Source: Bacteroidota bacterium (GTDB lineage: Bacteria > Bacteroidota > Bacteroidia > Chitinophagales > Chitinophagaceae). Taken from it: a DNA stretch of 64,000 nucleotides. The notes under the pieces were generated by a model. It had not been told where the DNA came from. It was given only the letters and a program-made list of their open reading frames with translations, and made no database searches. The stretch is from NCBI GenBank assembly GCA_018971025.1, contig JAGWVE010000005.1, forward strand, positions 1 through 64,000. The letters are read 5' to 3'. The position numbers were made by a program, and so were the translations under genes. How positions within the stretch are numbered: position 1 is the stretch's first letter; the number at the start of each line of letters is the position of its first letter. Positions 14,844-24,737 of this stretch are shown here, in pieces.

Positions 14844-16520
14844 ATGACCAACGAAGCGATTGCAGATAATTTCTCCCTCCTCTCCAAATTAATGGACATA
14901 CATGGCGACGATGCCTTTAAGGCCAAATCCTATGCCAGCGCGGCTTTCACGATAGACAAACTAGAAACAGAATTGTCTACCCTAGACCCGCAAACCATTT
15001 TCTCACAGCGTGGCATTGGTGCAACAACGGGTAAAAAAATTATTGAACAATTAGAAACAGGACAGCTCGAAATATTAGACGACTATATCCAAAAAACGCC
15101 AGCAGGTATTTTAGAGATGCTGCGCATTAAAGGTATCGGTCCAAAAAAAATAGCAACCATTTGGAAAGAATTAGAAATTGAAACACTGGGTGAATTATTG
15201 TATGCTTGCGAAGAAAACAGATTAACACTTTACAAAGGCTTTGGCGAAAAAACGCAGGGCAACATCAAAGCGTCTATCGAATTTTATTTAAACGCGCAGG
15301 GTAATTTTTTATACGCGCAAATGGAACCCGTGGTAGAACTTTTGCAAGAGAAATGGACCGAACATTTTAGTGACGCTAGCTTTTTTGTAACGGGTGCTTT
15401 TAGACAGCAGCAGGAGGTTATTACCATTTTGGAGTGGGTAACGGACCAAGCATTAGCCCCCCTAGAAAGTTTTTTTGAAGAAAATAATTTCGAAATTCAG
15501 TCCAGTACCCCAAATTATTTAGAAGTCACTTCACAAGAAAATAGCACCCTCGGTTTTCATATCGTAGACACTAAAAATTTAGTGACGACCCTATTTAAAA
15601 CCAGTTGCGCACCTGGTTTTTTAGAAAAAATAAACGAAAGGGTGCCCGGAGGGCTTTTACAAAGCTATATTTCAGAAAAAGACATCTTTGCGGCAGCCAA
15701 TATCCCGTATATCGAGCCTTATTTAAGAGAAGACGCTAGCATTATTGATTTGGCGACTAGTAAAAGCCTACCTACCGTAATTGTACCCTCCGATATTAAA
15801 GGCATTATTCATAGCCATAGTAAATGGAGCGATGGCTCTAACACCCTTTTAGAAATGGCTACGGCTGCCAAAGCAAAAGGGCTCGAATATTTAGTGATTA
15901 GCGATCACTCTAAATCGGCATTTTATGCAAGTGGTTTACAAGAAGACCGCATAACCGCTCAGCACAAAGAAATAGATCAGTTAAACGTAGCGTTGGCCCC
16001 TTTTAAAATATTTAAAAGCATTGAGAGCGATATTTTAAATGACGGAAGCCTCGATTATGCGCCCGCTATTTTACAAAGTTTTGATTTAATTATCGCATCG
16101 GTGCATTCGAATTTAAAAATGCAGGAAGAAAAAGCCATGCAAAGGCTTATTACTGCCATCGAAAATCCGTACACCAATATTTTAGGTCATTTAACCGGCA
16201 GATTATTATTGAGCCGTAAGGGCTACCCCGTTGATCATCAAAAAATTATTGATGCCTGCGCTGCAAATAATGTTGTCATAGAATTAAACGCCCATCCGCG
16301 CCGCTTAGATATTGATTGGCGCATGATTGGAAAAGCACTAGATAAAGGCCTACTTATTTCCATTAATCCGGACGCACATGCCATAGAAGGCTTTGAAGAT
16401 TGCAAGTATGGCGTTTTAGTTGCTCAAAAAGCGGGTGTAACCAAAGAAAACAACCTTAGTAGCTACACGCTGGATGCCTTTGAAAAATGGGTTGCTACGC
16501 AGCAAGCGAAAAGAAAATAG
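14844..16520 (+). CDS. PolX-like protein: HhH plus PHP domain, decayed polymerase palm
   Basis: 558 aa from the ATG at 14844; the longer frame begins at a TTG inside the terminator region. Layout: 8-kDa-like and helix-hairpin-helix parts (RGIGATTGKK at 56-65, IKGIGPKKIA at 95-104), a family-X palm region (about 155-265), and a C-terminal PHP phosphoesterase domain from about 315. The PHP metal ligands look intact (HSHSKWSD 323-330, SDH 353-355, ESD 394-396, VHS 420-422, NPDAH 508-512). In the palm, the GSxRR...DxD signature is replaced by GAFRQQQEVITILEWV (184-199). It therefore probably keeps 3'-5' exonuclease or AP-endonuclease activity but not DNA synthesis. Confidence 0.88.
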   Translation: MTNEAIADNFSLLSKLMDIHGDDAFKAKSYASAAFTIDKLETELSTLDPQTIFSQRGIGATTGKKIIEQLETGQLEILDDYIQKTPAGILEMLRIKGIGPKKIATIWKELEIETLGELLYACEENRLTLYKGFGEKTQGNIKASIEFYLNAQGNFLYAQMEPVVELLQEKWTEHFSDASFFVTGAFRQQQEVITILEWVTDQALAPLESFFEENNFEIQSSTPNYLEVTSQENSTLGFHIVDTKNLVTTLFKTSCAPGFLEKINERVPGGLLQSYISEKDIFAAANIPYIEPYLREDASIIDLATSKSLPTVIVPSDIKGIIHSHSKWSDGSNTLLEMATAAKAKGLEYLVISDHSKSAFYASGLQEDRITAQHKEIDQLNVALAPFKIFKSIESDILNDGSLDYAPAILQSFDLIIASVHSNLKMQEEKAMQRLITAIENPYTNILGHLTGRLLLSRKGYPVDHQKIIDACAANNVVIELNAHPRRLDIDWRMIGKALDKGLLISINPDAHAIEGFEDCKYGVLVAQKAGVTKENNLSSYTLDAFEKWVATQQAKRK

Positions 16521-16549
16521 AAATTCGCAGCTGAAAAATACATTTGGAT

Positions 16550-17314
16550 TTATTTTGTTTTGGCTTCGTTCCAAAGAACGTCCATTTCTGAAAGCGTCAT
16601 ATCCCCTAAACTTTTACCCTGAGCGGTTGCCTGCGCTTCCATGTACATAAAACGGGTTCTAAATTTTAGGTTGGTTTTTTCAAGTGCCGATTCTGGATCT
16701 ACACCCACAAAACGTGCATAATTTACGAGACTAAATAGTACATCCCCAAACTCGTCTTCTATTTTTGAAACATCGTTACTGGCAACCGCTTCTTTTAACT
16801 CTCCTATCTCCTCGTCTACTTTATTCCAAACTTCTGAAGCTTCTTTCCATTCAAATCCAACCTGCTTTGCTTTTACTTGCATACGCGTTGCTTTTACAAG
16901 TGCCGGCAAGGATACAGGCACACCACTTAGTACAGAGGTTTTCCCTTCTTTTAATTTTAATTTTTCCCAGTTACGTTTAACGTCTTCTTCATTCTCCACT
17001 TTTACATCGCCATAAATATGTGGATGCCTGTCAATTAATTTTTTGGCGATGCCATCAATCACTTCTTGTAATTGAAATTTATTTTCTTCTTTCCCAATGC
17101 GCGCATAAAATAAAATATGCAGGAGTACATCTCCAAGCTCTTCTCTAATGCCATTCCAATCTTTGCTCGTAATTGCATCGGCTAACTCATAGGTTTCCTC
17201 GATGGTCATAGATCTAAGCGTATCAATGGTTTGCTTTTTATCCCAAGGGCACTGCTCCCTTAATTCATCCATGATGGTTACAAGTTTCAAAAAACTAGAA
17301 GCGAGCGGATTCAT
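16550..17314 (-). CDS. mazG: Nucleoside triphosphate pyrophosphohydrolase MazG
   Basis: House-cleaning enzyme that hydrolyses NTPs to NMP and pyrophosphate. Two MazG domains are visible: residues 10-120 with LREQCPWDKKQT, EETYELADAI and REELGDVLLHI, and 150-245 with EEIGELKEAV and EDEFGDVLFSLVNYAR, both showing the EExxE...ExxD metal motifs. 254 aa is normal. It is the third gene after smc and the small membrane protein (9 bp gap). Confidence 0.95.
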   Translation of the reverse strand: MNPLASSFLKLVTIMDELREQCPWDKKQTIDTLRSMTIEETYELADAITSKDWNGIREELGDVLLHILFYARIGKEENKFQLQEVIDGIAKKLIDRHPHIYGDVKVENEEDVKRNWEKLKLKEGKTSVLSGVPVSLPALVKATRMQVKAKQVGFEWKEASEVWNKVDEEIGELKEAVASNDVSKIEDEFGDVLFSLVNYARFVGVDPESALEKTNLKFRTRFMYMEAQATAQGKSLGDMTLSEMDVLWNEAKTK

Positions 17315-17323
17315 AAAATAAAT

Positions 17324-17761
17324 TTAGTCGTTGTATTTACGTTTTTTTTCAGGCTCGTAACTGAGCTGATCCTGCATTGATTGTGCATTTGGATTGGTGG
17401 TAACCGAATACGCAATTTGTAATAATAGCACATAGCCTATTACCGAAAATAAGAGTTCGCCCCATCCCAGCCAATAACCCCAAAAGGTATATACAGCAGC
17501 CGTTTCGGGCGTTGCAGTTTCGTAAATAACAGTTACTCTTTTTCCTAAAACAACAGGCCTCAAAAAATAACGCGCATCGGTGTGGTGCCAGTTCCCTCCT
17601 GCCTGATATACAGCAGCAGGAATGGTTTGCTTAACTACAGAATCGTATACGTTTTGAATAGTTGCAGGCGCTTTTTCTCCATCAAAATAATCTGGCTGGC
17701 GTGTAAATAAGATATAACACCCAAAACAAATTAAGTAGAGTATGAAAACCGACCTTAACAA
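17324..17761 (-). CDS. Small membrane protein, possibly DUF3592-like
   Basis: A 145-aa protein with a hydrophobic segment at each end: VFILYLICFGCYILF at about residues 5-19 and WGELLFSVIGYVLLLQIAY at about 100-118. The middle (residues 30-95) is extracytoplasmic and contains VTVIYETATPETAAVY, which recalls DUF3592 proteins; this link is tentative. The only usable start is a TTG, 5 bp after the smc stop, so translation is probably coupled to smc. Placement between smc and mazG suggests cotranscription, not function. Confidence 0.65.
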   Translation of the reverse strand: MLRSVFILYLICFGCYILFTRQPDYFDGEKAPATIQNVYDSVVKQTIPAAVYQAGGNWHHTDARYFLRPVVLGKRVTVIYETATPETAAVYTFWGYWLGWGELLFSVIGYVLLLQIAYSVTTNPNAQSMQDQLSYEPEKKRKYND

Positions 17762-17766
17762 CCGCT

Positions 17767-20700
17767 TTAATTACTGAGGCTTCTAAAGTCTACAGGGACA
17801 AGTTTACTTACACCTGGCTCTTGCATGGTTACACCATAAATAACATCTACCGCACCCATGGTTTGCTTATTGTGTGTTACAATAATGAACTGTGAGTTGT
17901 CGCTAAATTTCTTAATCATCTGTGTAAACTTACCTACGTTGGCATCATCTAATGGCGCATCCACCTCATCCAAAATACAGAATGGCGCTGGCTTAATTAA
18001 ATAGATTGCAAACAGTAATGCAGTGGCTGTTAAAGTTTTTTCTCCTCCACTAAGCTGTGTAATAGACGAAGGGCGTTTACCCTTAGGTTTCGCCACAATA
18101 TCAATACCCGTATCGGCTAAGTTGGTAGGATCCACAAGCACCATATCGGCGGTGTCTTCTTCGGTAAACAAAGCTTTAAATACTTTTTGGAAGTTTTCTC
18201 TTACTTTATTGAAGGTTTCTAGGAATTGTTGGTTAGCGGTTGCTTCCACTTCCTGGATGGTTTGAAGTAAAGATTCTTTTGCCGAAACGAGGTCATTTTT
18301 TTGCTCTAAAATAAACTCATAACGCTTGCGCATTTCTGTAAAGGCTTCGATGGCCGTAGGGTTTACTTCACCCATGTTTTCGAGGCGCTTACGCATACGC
18401 TCAGAAGTGTTTTGTAATTCTTCGAGTGGTATTTCGGAAGTACGTGGTTGATCTAAAATATCATCTAACTCAACTTTGAATTCTACACTTAAGCGCTCTT
18501 TCATACCCGCTAACTGTAGTTTTAAGTTGTTTAATTTGTCTTTGATTTCTGTAACCAAATGATCAATCATTTCCTTACTCTTAGACTTCAAACGAAGTTC
18601 ACTTTCTTTTTCTTGAAGTGCGTTTCTTAAGTTATAGTAAGCCTGATCTGCTTCATTTAATTTTTGCTCTTCTACTTCTTTTTGTTGCATCAGCTCAATC
18701 AATAACGATTCAGATGCAGCGAGTGCAGCAGCGCCTTCAGCGATATCGGTAGAAGCTTCAGATAATTGTGAAGTATTAGAATCAATTTGTGCTATAAGTT
18801 CACTCAACTGATTTTCTTTGAATAACAATTCTTGCTTGAGTGTCGTGATCTTACTTTGCTGACGTGTAAACGTAATGTTTGTTTCGTTATATGCAGCAGA
18901 CGCTTCGTTGTAGGCTTGTTCAGCTAATTGATAGTCCTGCTCTACCAACCTTACTTGCTCTGCGGTTGATTGTAAACTATCATTGAGTTCATGAAGCGCC
19001 GCACGTGTTTCTGAAATAGCATCATGCTCATCTCCTAAACGTGCTTCAATATCAGCTAAACGGTCCGTAGCTGTTAAGCTAGCCGCTTGTAAATTTTCGA
19101 TTCTATTTTTAGCAGCAAAAACTTCGTTGGTAAGCTGGTTAATTTCAGCTTCTGTTTGCTTGATGCTACCTTCTTTTAATTGATCATTAAAAGCAATCAC
19201 TTCATTGTGCTTGAACTGAATATCTGATTTTAATAAATTAACCACAGACTCCTGATCGGTAATATCTTCTGCTAATTTTTCTAAGTTTTTAGCACGGCCA
19301 ATTTTTTTACCTTCAAATAAACCAACACTACCACCGGTTAATGTGTATTTACCTTTTACAAATTTGCCCGTTTTTTCAAGAACGATGGCACCATTGCTGT
19401 TGTTGATAGCATCTTCGTTTTCGGCGATGTAAACATTGGATAAAAGGTACTGTGCTAATTTTTTATATTGCTCGTCTACTTCTACTACATCTAATGCAGC
19501 AAATGTGCCAGCTGGTTGTGAACTTTCTGATCTAAAATCGGCAAACTTATCCAACATAAAAAAGTTGGCTTTACCTTTTTGGTTGGCGTCTAATAAATGA
19601 ACCGCTTGTAACCCTTCTTGTAAATTATTAACAACGTAATAGTTTAGATAAGGCTCCAACACGTTTTCAACGGCTGCTCTAAATTCTTCCTTCACATAAA
19701 TAATGTCAGAAAGGATGGGTGCCGAATGATTCCAATCCGGATTGTTGTGTAAAAATTTAATGCTCTCCGGATAACCTTCCATCGAGTCCATTAAACTTTT
19801 AAGTAAGTTGTATTCGTTACGCTTAGCGTCTAATTTTCTATTTTCTTCAGCTAGTTCAGAACGAAGCACTTCAAGTGCTTGCTGTGTTTCAAAAATACTA
19901 GACTTGGTTTTTTCTTGATGCGCTTGTAAGTCCGCTAAAGCATTACGCTTGTCTACCAAGGTTTCTTCTTTTTCTACAAGTGCTTCTTGTAACTGTGTTA
20001 ACTGCTGTGCACGTTGCGACTGCTCATCGGTTAATTGTGTTTGCGCACGTTGTAAGTTTTGAATAGAAGTGTCTGCTACGGCTACCTTTTTTTCGGCATC
20101 AAACTGGTTACGTTGAATTTGTTGAAACTGACCTCTTAAAGCATCCACACCTGATCTGCGCTCGTCAAAATTGCGGCGCTTATTTTCGATGTCAAGTTTT
20201 GCGTTTTCAACGGCGTCTTGTAACTCCGCTAATTTTGCTTCTTCTTCACCAACCTGAATTTGTGTGTATTCGATCGAATCACCAATGGTTTTTACCTGGC
20301 CAGTTGCCTTGTCTAAAAACTCTTTTAAATTGGTTTCTTTTTCTTTAAGGTAATGAAGCTTTTGTGTAGCTAAGTTTTTATCGTTTTCTTTACCACGTAA
20401 ATTTTGTAGTAAGTCGTTAAAAGCCTGTTGCATGCTTTGAAGCGCACGCTCTTTTTCAATAAAGCCAACTTTCTCCTGCTCAAGCGCCGCTTCTTCTACC
20501 GCAATCTCTGCTTCTAATTGCACGCGCTTGTTAACTTCAAGGTCTTGTTGTTCGTTAAGCTCTTTGTATGTGATGTTAAAGCCTTCGAGCGCAGCTTTAG
20601 CAAGCTCGATAGATACCTCTCTAAACTCACCCTTAATTTCAAAATATTTTTCTGCTTTTTTAGCCTGATTTTCGAGGGTCTTTAATTGATTGTTGATTTC

Positions 20701-21288
20701 AAACAACAAATCTTCGATACGCGCTAAATCTTGCTCGGTAGCATCTAATTTATTTTTAGCTTCTTTTTTTCTGGTTTTGTAGATGGTAATACCTGCCGCT
20801 TGCTCTAGCATTCTTCGACGGCTATTTTCTTTATCCTTGATAATGTCATCCACCATACCTAATTCGATGATGGCATAACTATCGGTACTCACACCCGTAT
20901 CCAAAAACAAATTATGGATGTCTTTTAATCTACAGCTTACATCGTTAAGGCGGTATTCACTCTCTCCATTTTTATAAAATCGACGGGTAACGGTTACCGT
21001 ACTAAACTCGGTAGGAAGTAAATTTTTTGTGTTTTCAAAAGTCAAACTCACTTCGGCAAGTCCACTCGCACTTCTTGTTTTGCTACCATTAAAAACGAGC
21101 GCGTCGAGGTTTTCACTTCTTAGCGCCGATATTTTTTGCTCACCAATAACCCATCTGATGCTATCGATAATATTACTTTTACCACAACCATTGGGCCCAA
21201 TAATCCCAGTGATCCCTTCGTCAAATGTTACCACTGTTTTGTCAGCAAAACTTTTGAACCCTTTGATTTCTAACGATTTTAATCTCAC
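17767..21288 (-). CDS. smc: Chromosome segregation protein SMC
   Basis: ATPase of the SMC-ScpAB condensin. Walker A GPNGCGKSN lies at about residue 32, two long coiled coils (about 165-500 and 680-1020) flank a hinge with YPESIKFLH and GRAKNLEKLA, and the C-terminus has the signature LSGGEKTLTATALLFAIY and Walker B FCILDEVDAPLDD. 1173 aa is full length. The start is GTG at 21288, giving RLKSLEIKGFKSFADK immediately; no ATG is in frame nearby. Confidence 0.97.
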   Translation of the reverse strand: MRLKSLEIKGFKSFADKTVVTFDEGITGIIGPNGCGKSNIIDSIRWVIGEQKISALRSENLDALVFNGSKTRSASGLAEVSLTFENTKNLLPTEFSTVTVTRRFYKNGESEYRLNDVSCRLKDIHNLFLDTGVSTDSYAIIELGMVDDIIKDKENSRRRMLEQAAGITIYKTRKKEAKNKLDATEQDLARIEDLLFEINNQLKTLENQAKKAEKYFEIKGEFREVSIELAKAALEGFNITYKELNEQQDLEVNKRVQLEAEIAVEEAALEQEKVGFIEKERALQSMQQAFNDLLQNLRGKENDKNLATQKLHYLKEKETNLKEFLDKATGQVKTIGDSIEYTQIQVGEEEAKLAELQDAVENAKLDIENKRRNFDERRSGVDALRGQFQQIQRNQFDAEKKVAVADTSIQNLQRAQTQLTDEQSQRAQQLTQLQEALVEKEETLVDKRNALADLQAHQEKTKSSIFETQQALEVLRSELAEENRKLDAKRNEYNLLKSLMDSMEGYPESIKFLHNNPDWNHSAPILSDIIYVKEEFRAAVENVLEPYLNYYVVNNLQEGLQAVHLLDANQKGKANFFMLDKFADFRSESSQPAGTFAALDVVEVDEQYKKLAQYLLSNVYIAENEDAINNSNGAIVLEKTGKFVKGKYTLTGGSVGLFEGKKIGRAKNLEKLAEDITDQESVVNLLKSDIQFKHNEVIAFNDQLKEGSIKQTEAEINQLTNEVFAAKNRIENLQAASLTATDRLADIEARLGDEHDAISETRAALHELNDSLQSTAEQVRLVEQDYQLAEQAYNEASAAYNETNITFTRQQSKITTLKQELLFKENQLSELIAQIDSNTSQLSEASTDIAEGAAALAASESLLIELMQQKEVEEQKLNEADQAYYNLRNALQEKESELRLKSKSKEMIDHLVTEIKDKLNNLKLQLAGMKERLSVEFKVELDDILDQPRTSEIPLEELQNTSERMRKRLENMGEVNPTAIEAFTEMRKRYEFILEQKNDLVSAKESLLQTIQEVEATANQQFLETFNKVRENFQKVFKALFTEEDTADMVLVDPTNLADTGIDIVAKPKGKRPSSITQLSGGEKTLTATALLFAIYLIKPAPFCILDEVDAPLDDANVGKFTQMIKKFSDNSQFIIVTHNKQTMGAVDVIYGVTMQEPGVSKLVPVDFRSLSN

Positions 21289-21596
21289 TTTTCTATTCTT
21301 TTAATACCCGCGAACTTACATTAAAACGGGTAGAAATGATAGTAAAAATTGTAGCATTGTGAATAAGACGTGGAGAAGTATTATTTAGATGAAATTAATT
21401 CACAATAAGATAGTTGTAATTAATTGTATATTAATTATTTACAAGCTTTTGATAGAGTAAAAAATGAGGTAGGTTTAGTGGAAAAATAAGTTGCAATTTG
21501 CCCTGTAAAACACCCCGTTTGTCAACACAATTGACTCATTTTTATCCCTTTCACTGAACAATCAATGATAGCACTTGTTGTACCAGTATACCCCCT
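21289..21596. promoter_or_regulatory. Divergent intergenic region, smc and glycosyltransferase
   Basis: 308 bp, AT-rich, without a convincing ORF. It contains weak inverted repeats (TACCCG at 21306-21311 with CGGGTA at 21326-21331; GTCAA/TTGAC at 21521-21535) but no perfect TAnnTTTG box in either direction. Both start regions must lie here. Confidence 0.3.
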
Positions 21597-22757
21597 ATGC
21601 AGAGAAGCATCAATATCATATCCGGACAAATTCCTTGCCCAAATACCCCTGGCGATGCACAGCAAACCTACTGGCTTATTGGGGGGCTTTGTGCAGCGGG
21701 TATTGATGTGCACCTGTATACTTTTAAAGAAGAAGCAGCTAGCACAGAGGCTACAATGGATGGGACTATTGATCCAACCACAGATCCAAAACTTTTAGAA
21801 ATTTGCGCGTCTATAACAAGCTACCCAGTCAATAAAGGACACCGGAATTTTTCCTTTTCAGTCCCTTACGCTGCCGCACAATATCAAAATGGACAGCTCG
21901 TAAATGACCTAGCCAAAAACAACTTTCCCATCTTAATTGAAGGGATGGGCCCATGCAGCTTGGCCCTATCAAAAAAACTCACCAACAAAAAAATATGGGT
22001 GCGCCTCCTCACTTTTGCCCCCGGGTATTTTGGATACCTCCAAGAGCGGTCGAAAGCGCCATTAAAAAAACTGTATTACCAAAGAGAGGCGGTGCTTTCT
22101 AAAAAATTACTCAAAAAAATAAACCAACGGGTGCAATGGATTGTACCATCCGTTTCTGATAAAACAACACTTGAAAATGTATTTCTTGGTGGCAACATAT
22201 CTACCCTAGCCCTCTTCAATAACAACAACACCATCACTAGTAAAACAGGCCTAGGTAATTACTGTTTATTTCAAGGCAATTTAGCAGATGCAGCAACGCA
22301 TAAAACAGCTGTTTGGCTTTTAACACACGTGTTCCACAACCTAACCGTGCCTTTTGTAATAACAGGCAATAACCCTGCACCTGCATTGATTGAACTTGCC
22401 CACAAGCAGCCACACACCTGTATTGTAGCAAATCCATCTGCACCAGAAAGGATCGATATGATAGAGAAAGCTCAAATTATTTTACAGCCTTCTTTTATAA
22501 AGCATGGACCCGACGAAGCATTATTAGAGGGCATCAAAATGGGAAGACACTGCATAACAAATAGCAAAACAACTGGGAGTCCTTATGCTCCTTGCTACCA
22601 TCAAGGATCTTCTGCAAGTGCATTTCAGGAAATTATTATTCAGCTCTATCATTTTCCATTTTCTGAAGAGGAAATAGAAACAAGAAAAAAGATTATAGCC
22701 ACAGAAAAATCCAACACGGCATTAACTTCCGAATTTGCCAACATCATTTGGGGCTAA
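21597..22757 (+). CDS. GT-B-type glycosyltransferase-like protein
   Basis: 386 aa. The N-terminus INIISGQIPCPNTPGDAQQ followed by LIGGLCAAGIDVHLYTF matches the opening of family-4 type glycosyltransferases (substrate loop, then 'GLxxxGHxVHL'). The middle has VQWIVPSVSDKTTLE, like the linker before the donor domain. The C-terminal part includes AQIILQPSFIKHGPDEALLEGIKMGRHCI (core PDEALLEGIKMG), the position of the sugar-nucleotide-binding E-x7-E region. Donor and acceptor are unknown, and there is no sugar-biosynthesis neighbour. Confidence 0.65.
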   Translation: MQRSINIISGQIPCPNTPGDAQQTYWLIGGLCAAGIDVHLYTFKEEAASTEATMDGTIDPTTDPKLLEICASITSYPVNKGHRNFSFSVPYAAAQYQNGQLVNDLAKNNFPILIEGMGPCSLALSKKLTNKKIWVRLLTFAPGYFGYLQERSKAPLKKLYYQREAVLSKKLLKKINQRVQWIVPSVSDKTTLENVFLGGNISTLALFNNNNTITSKTGLGNYCLFQGNLADAATHKTAVWLLTHVFHNLTVPFVITGNNPAPALIELAHKQPHTCIVANPSAPERIDMIEKAQIILQPSFIKHGPDEALLEGIKMGRHCITNSKTTGSPYAPCYHQGSSASAFQEIIIQLYHFPFSEEEIETRKKIIATEKSNTALTSEFANIIWG

Positions 22758-22765
22758 TGGTAGTT

Positions 22766-23446
22766 TTATAAAGCGCCGCTATCAAGCACTTTACCACCTT
22801 CTGTTTTTAAAATACGAGATGGATATCTATTAATCACAATAAAATCGTGGGTAGCCATAATCACAGCAGTACCATAATCTTTTGCAATTTGAATGAGCAG
22901 TTGCATGATCTCATCACTGGTTTCAGGATCTAAATTACCAGTAGGCTCATCGGCTAAAATTAATTTAGGTGAGTTAAGTAGTGCTCTAGCAATGTCTACA
23001 CGTTGTTGCTCGCCACCACTCATCTCAAATGGCATTTTAAAGCCTTTACTTTTAAGACCCACCTTGTCTAATACGTCATTGATTTTTTCTTCAATTAAAC
23101 GCTCGTCTTGCCAACCGGTTGCTTGTAATACAAAGCGCAAATTTTCATGCACGTTACGATCCGTTAACAACTGAAAATCTTGGAAAACAACGCCTAAATT
23201 TCGGCGTAAAAATGGAACTTTTTTCCAGTCCATGTCTTTTAAGTCAAATCCAACCACAGAGCCAGTTCCATGCTGCAAAGCCAGTTCACCATAGAGCGTT
23301 TTTAACAAACTACTTTTACCGGTTCCTGTTTTTCCAACGAGGTAAACAAACTCACCTTTTTGCACGGTAAAATTTACATCATCCAATATTAAATTATTGC
23401 CTTGGTAAATTTTAGCTTGTTGTATGGATACGACTGTTTCTGACAT
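22766..23446 (-). CDS. ftsE: Cell-division ABC ATPase FtsE
   Basis: Cytoplasmic ATPase partner of FtsX, which regulates septal peptidoglycan hydrolysis. Walker [11 protein letters not shown]-loop [13 protein letters not shown], signature [15 protein letters not shown] and Walker [15 protein letters not shown] are complete in 226 aa. The QDFQLL...NV stretch and the short length favour FtsE over a LolD exporter. ftsX is not next to it; the upstream gene is purM (9-bp gap), so ftsE is probably read from the purM promoter. Confidence 0.88.
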   Translation of the reverse strand: MSETVVSIQQAKIYQGNNLILDDVNFTVQKGEFVYLVGKTGTGKSSLLKTLYGELALQHGTGSVVGFDLKDMDWKKVPFLRRNLGVVFQDFQLLTDRNVHENLRFVLQATGWQDERLIEEKINDVLDKVGLKSKGFKMPFEMSGGEQQRVDIARALLNSPKLILADEPTGNLDPETSDEIMQLLIQIAKDYGTAVIMATHDFIVINRYPSRILKTEGGKVLDSGAL

Positions 23447-23455
23447 AAAAATATT

Positions 23456-24637
23456 TTAGTATTCAAAATCAATAATACCTGTTGAGGTATGTAAATGTAA
23501 ACTAGACTTTTGTGCTGCTTCTACGCGGCCTACAATTTGAGCTTCAATATTAAATTCGGCAGCGGTAGCAATAAGCGCCTCTGCTGTTTTTGGATTGGTG
23601 AAAATTTCTAATCGATGCCCCATGTTAAACACCTGATACATTTCTCTGTTATCAGACCCCGCATTTTCTTGAATCAAATTAAAAATGGGTGGCGGTGTAA
23701 ACAAATTGTCTTTGATAATTTTTAATGTAGTAGGCAAATATTTCATGCACTTGGTTTGTCCACCACCACTGCAATGAATCATGCCGTGGATATCAATAAA
23801 ATGCGTATCCAATATCTTTTTTACAAGTGGCGCATAGGTTCTAGTGGGACTTAACAATAATTTGCCAATCGACATAGGCTCCGCAAAGCCTTCTATAGCA
23901 AGGCTATCCGTCATTTTATTTTTTCCTAAATAAACAACGTCTTTGTCAAGTGTAGGTTCAAATGTTTCTGGATATTTCTCGGCATAATATGTACTAAGCA
24001 CATCATGTCTAGCACTTGTTAATCCATTACTGCCAAGTCCACTGTTGTATTCTTTTTCATAAGACGCTTTCCCCGAACTAGCAAAACCAACAATTACATC
24101 ACCAGCAGCGATGTTTTGGTTGGTAATGAGTTTAGATTTTGGCCATCTACTTTGCATGGTACCATTTACAGCGATGGTTCTTACCACATCGCCCACATCG
24201 GCGGTTTCGCCACCTAAATAATGTACTAAAACGCCGTAGCTCGCAAGTGTATCAAAAAAAGATTGGGTGCCGTTGATCACCGCTTCTAAAACACTACCCG
24301 GAATTACTTTTTTATTTCGGTCAATGGTGGAAGAAAACAAAATATTATCCGTTACGCCCACACAAAGCAAATCATCTAAATTCATAGCAACGGCATCAAT
24401 GGCAATTCCTTCCCACACAGATACATCACCCGTTTCTTTCCAATATAAATACGCTAAAATACTTTTGGTACCTGCCCCGTCTGCGTGCATGATGTTCACA
24501 AAAGCGTCATCGCCCATCAAATAATCGGGATACATTTTACAAAAAGCATGCGGGTACAACCCTTGATCTAGCTTTTGTATAGCAGCATGTACTTCTTCCT
24601 TCTGAGCCGAAACACCTCGTTTAGCGTATAAAGACAT
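23456..24637 (-). CDS. purM: Phosphoribosylformylglycinamidine cyclo-ligase (AIR synthase)
   Basis: Purine step 5: closes the imidazole ring of FGAM to AIR using ATP. DGAGTKSILAYLYW, AMNLDDLLCVGV, LGGETADVGDVVRTI, GFASSGKASYEKEYNSGLGSNGL (core ASSGKASYEKEYNS) and HCSGGGQTKCMKYL are the AIR-synthase blocks in the divergent, ~390-aa form I know from Bacteroidota. Start set at the ATG 24637 (393 aa); the longer frame begins at a TTG and would cover the promoter box at 24676-24683. Forms an operon with ftsE. Confidence 0.9.
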   Translation of the reverse strand: MSLYAKRGVSAQKEEVHAAIQKLDQGLYPHAFCKMYPDYLMGDDAFVNIMHADGAGTKSILAYLYWKETGDVSVWEGIAIDAVAMNLDDLLCVGVTDNILFSSTIDRNKKVIPGSVLEAVINGTQSFFDTLASYGVLVHYLGGETADVGDVVRTIAVNGTMQSRWPKSKLITNQNIAAGDVIVGFASSGKASYEKEYNSGLGSNGLTSARHDVLSTYYAEKYPETFEPTLDKDVVYLGKNKMTDSLAIEGFAEPMSIGKLLLSPTRTYAPLVKKILDTHFIDIHGMIHCSGGGQTKCMKYLPTTLKIIKDNLFTPPPIFNLIQENAGSDNREMYQVFNMGHRLEIFTNPKTAEALIATAAEFNIEAQIVGRVEAAQKSSLHLHTSTGIIDFEY

Positions 24638-24675
24638 TGGTATATAATAAATATGAACAAAACCTGTAACGCTTA

Positions 24676-24683
24676 CAAAGGTA
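24676..24683 (-). promoter_or_regulatory. Candidate -7 promoter box (TACCTTTG) for purM-ftsE
   Basis: A perfect TAnnTTTG on the minus strand, 38 bp upstream of the purM ATG. Confidence 0.5.
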
Positions 24684-24737
24684 AGCAAAAGACAGAAAGA
24701 GTATGACCGCAAATGGCTTAAGATTGAATTTTCGGCT

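Noticed and set aside
14468-14926. 152-aa serine/phenylalanine-rich minus-strand ORF
   Set aside because: It is the mirror of the Lys/Ala repeat gene; AAG/AAA and GCT codons on the other strand create serine, phenylalanine and leucine repeats.
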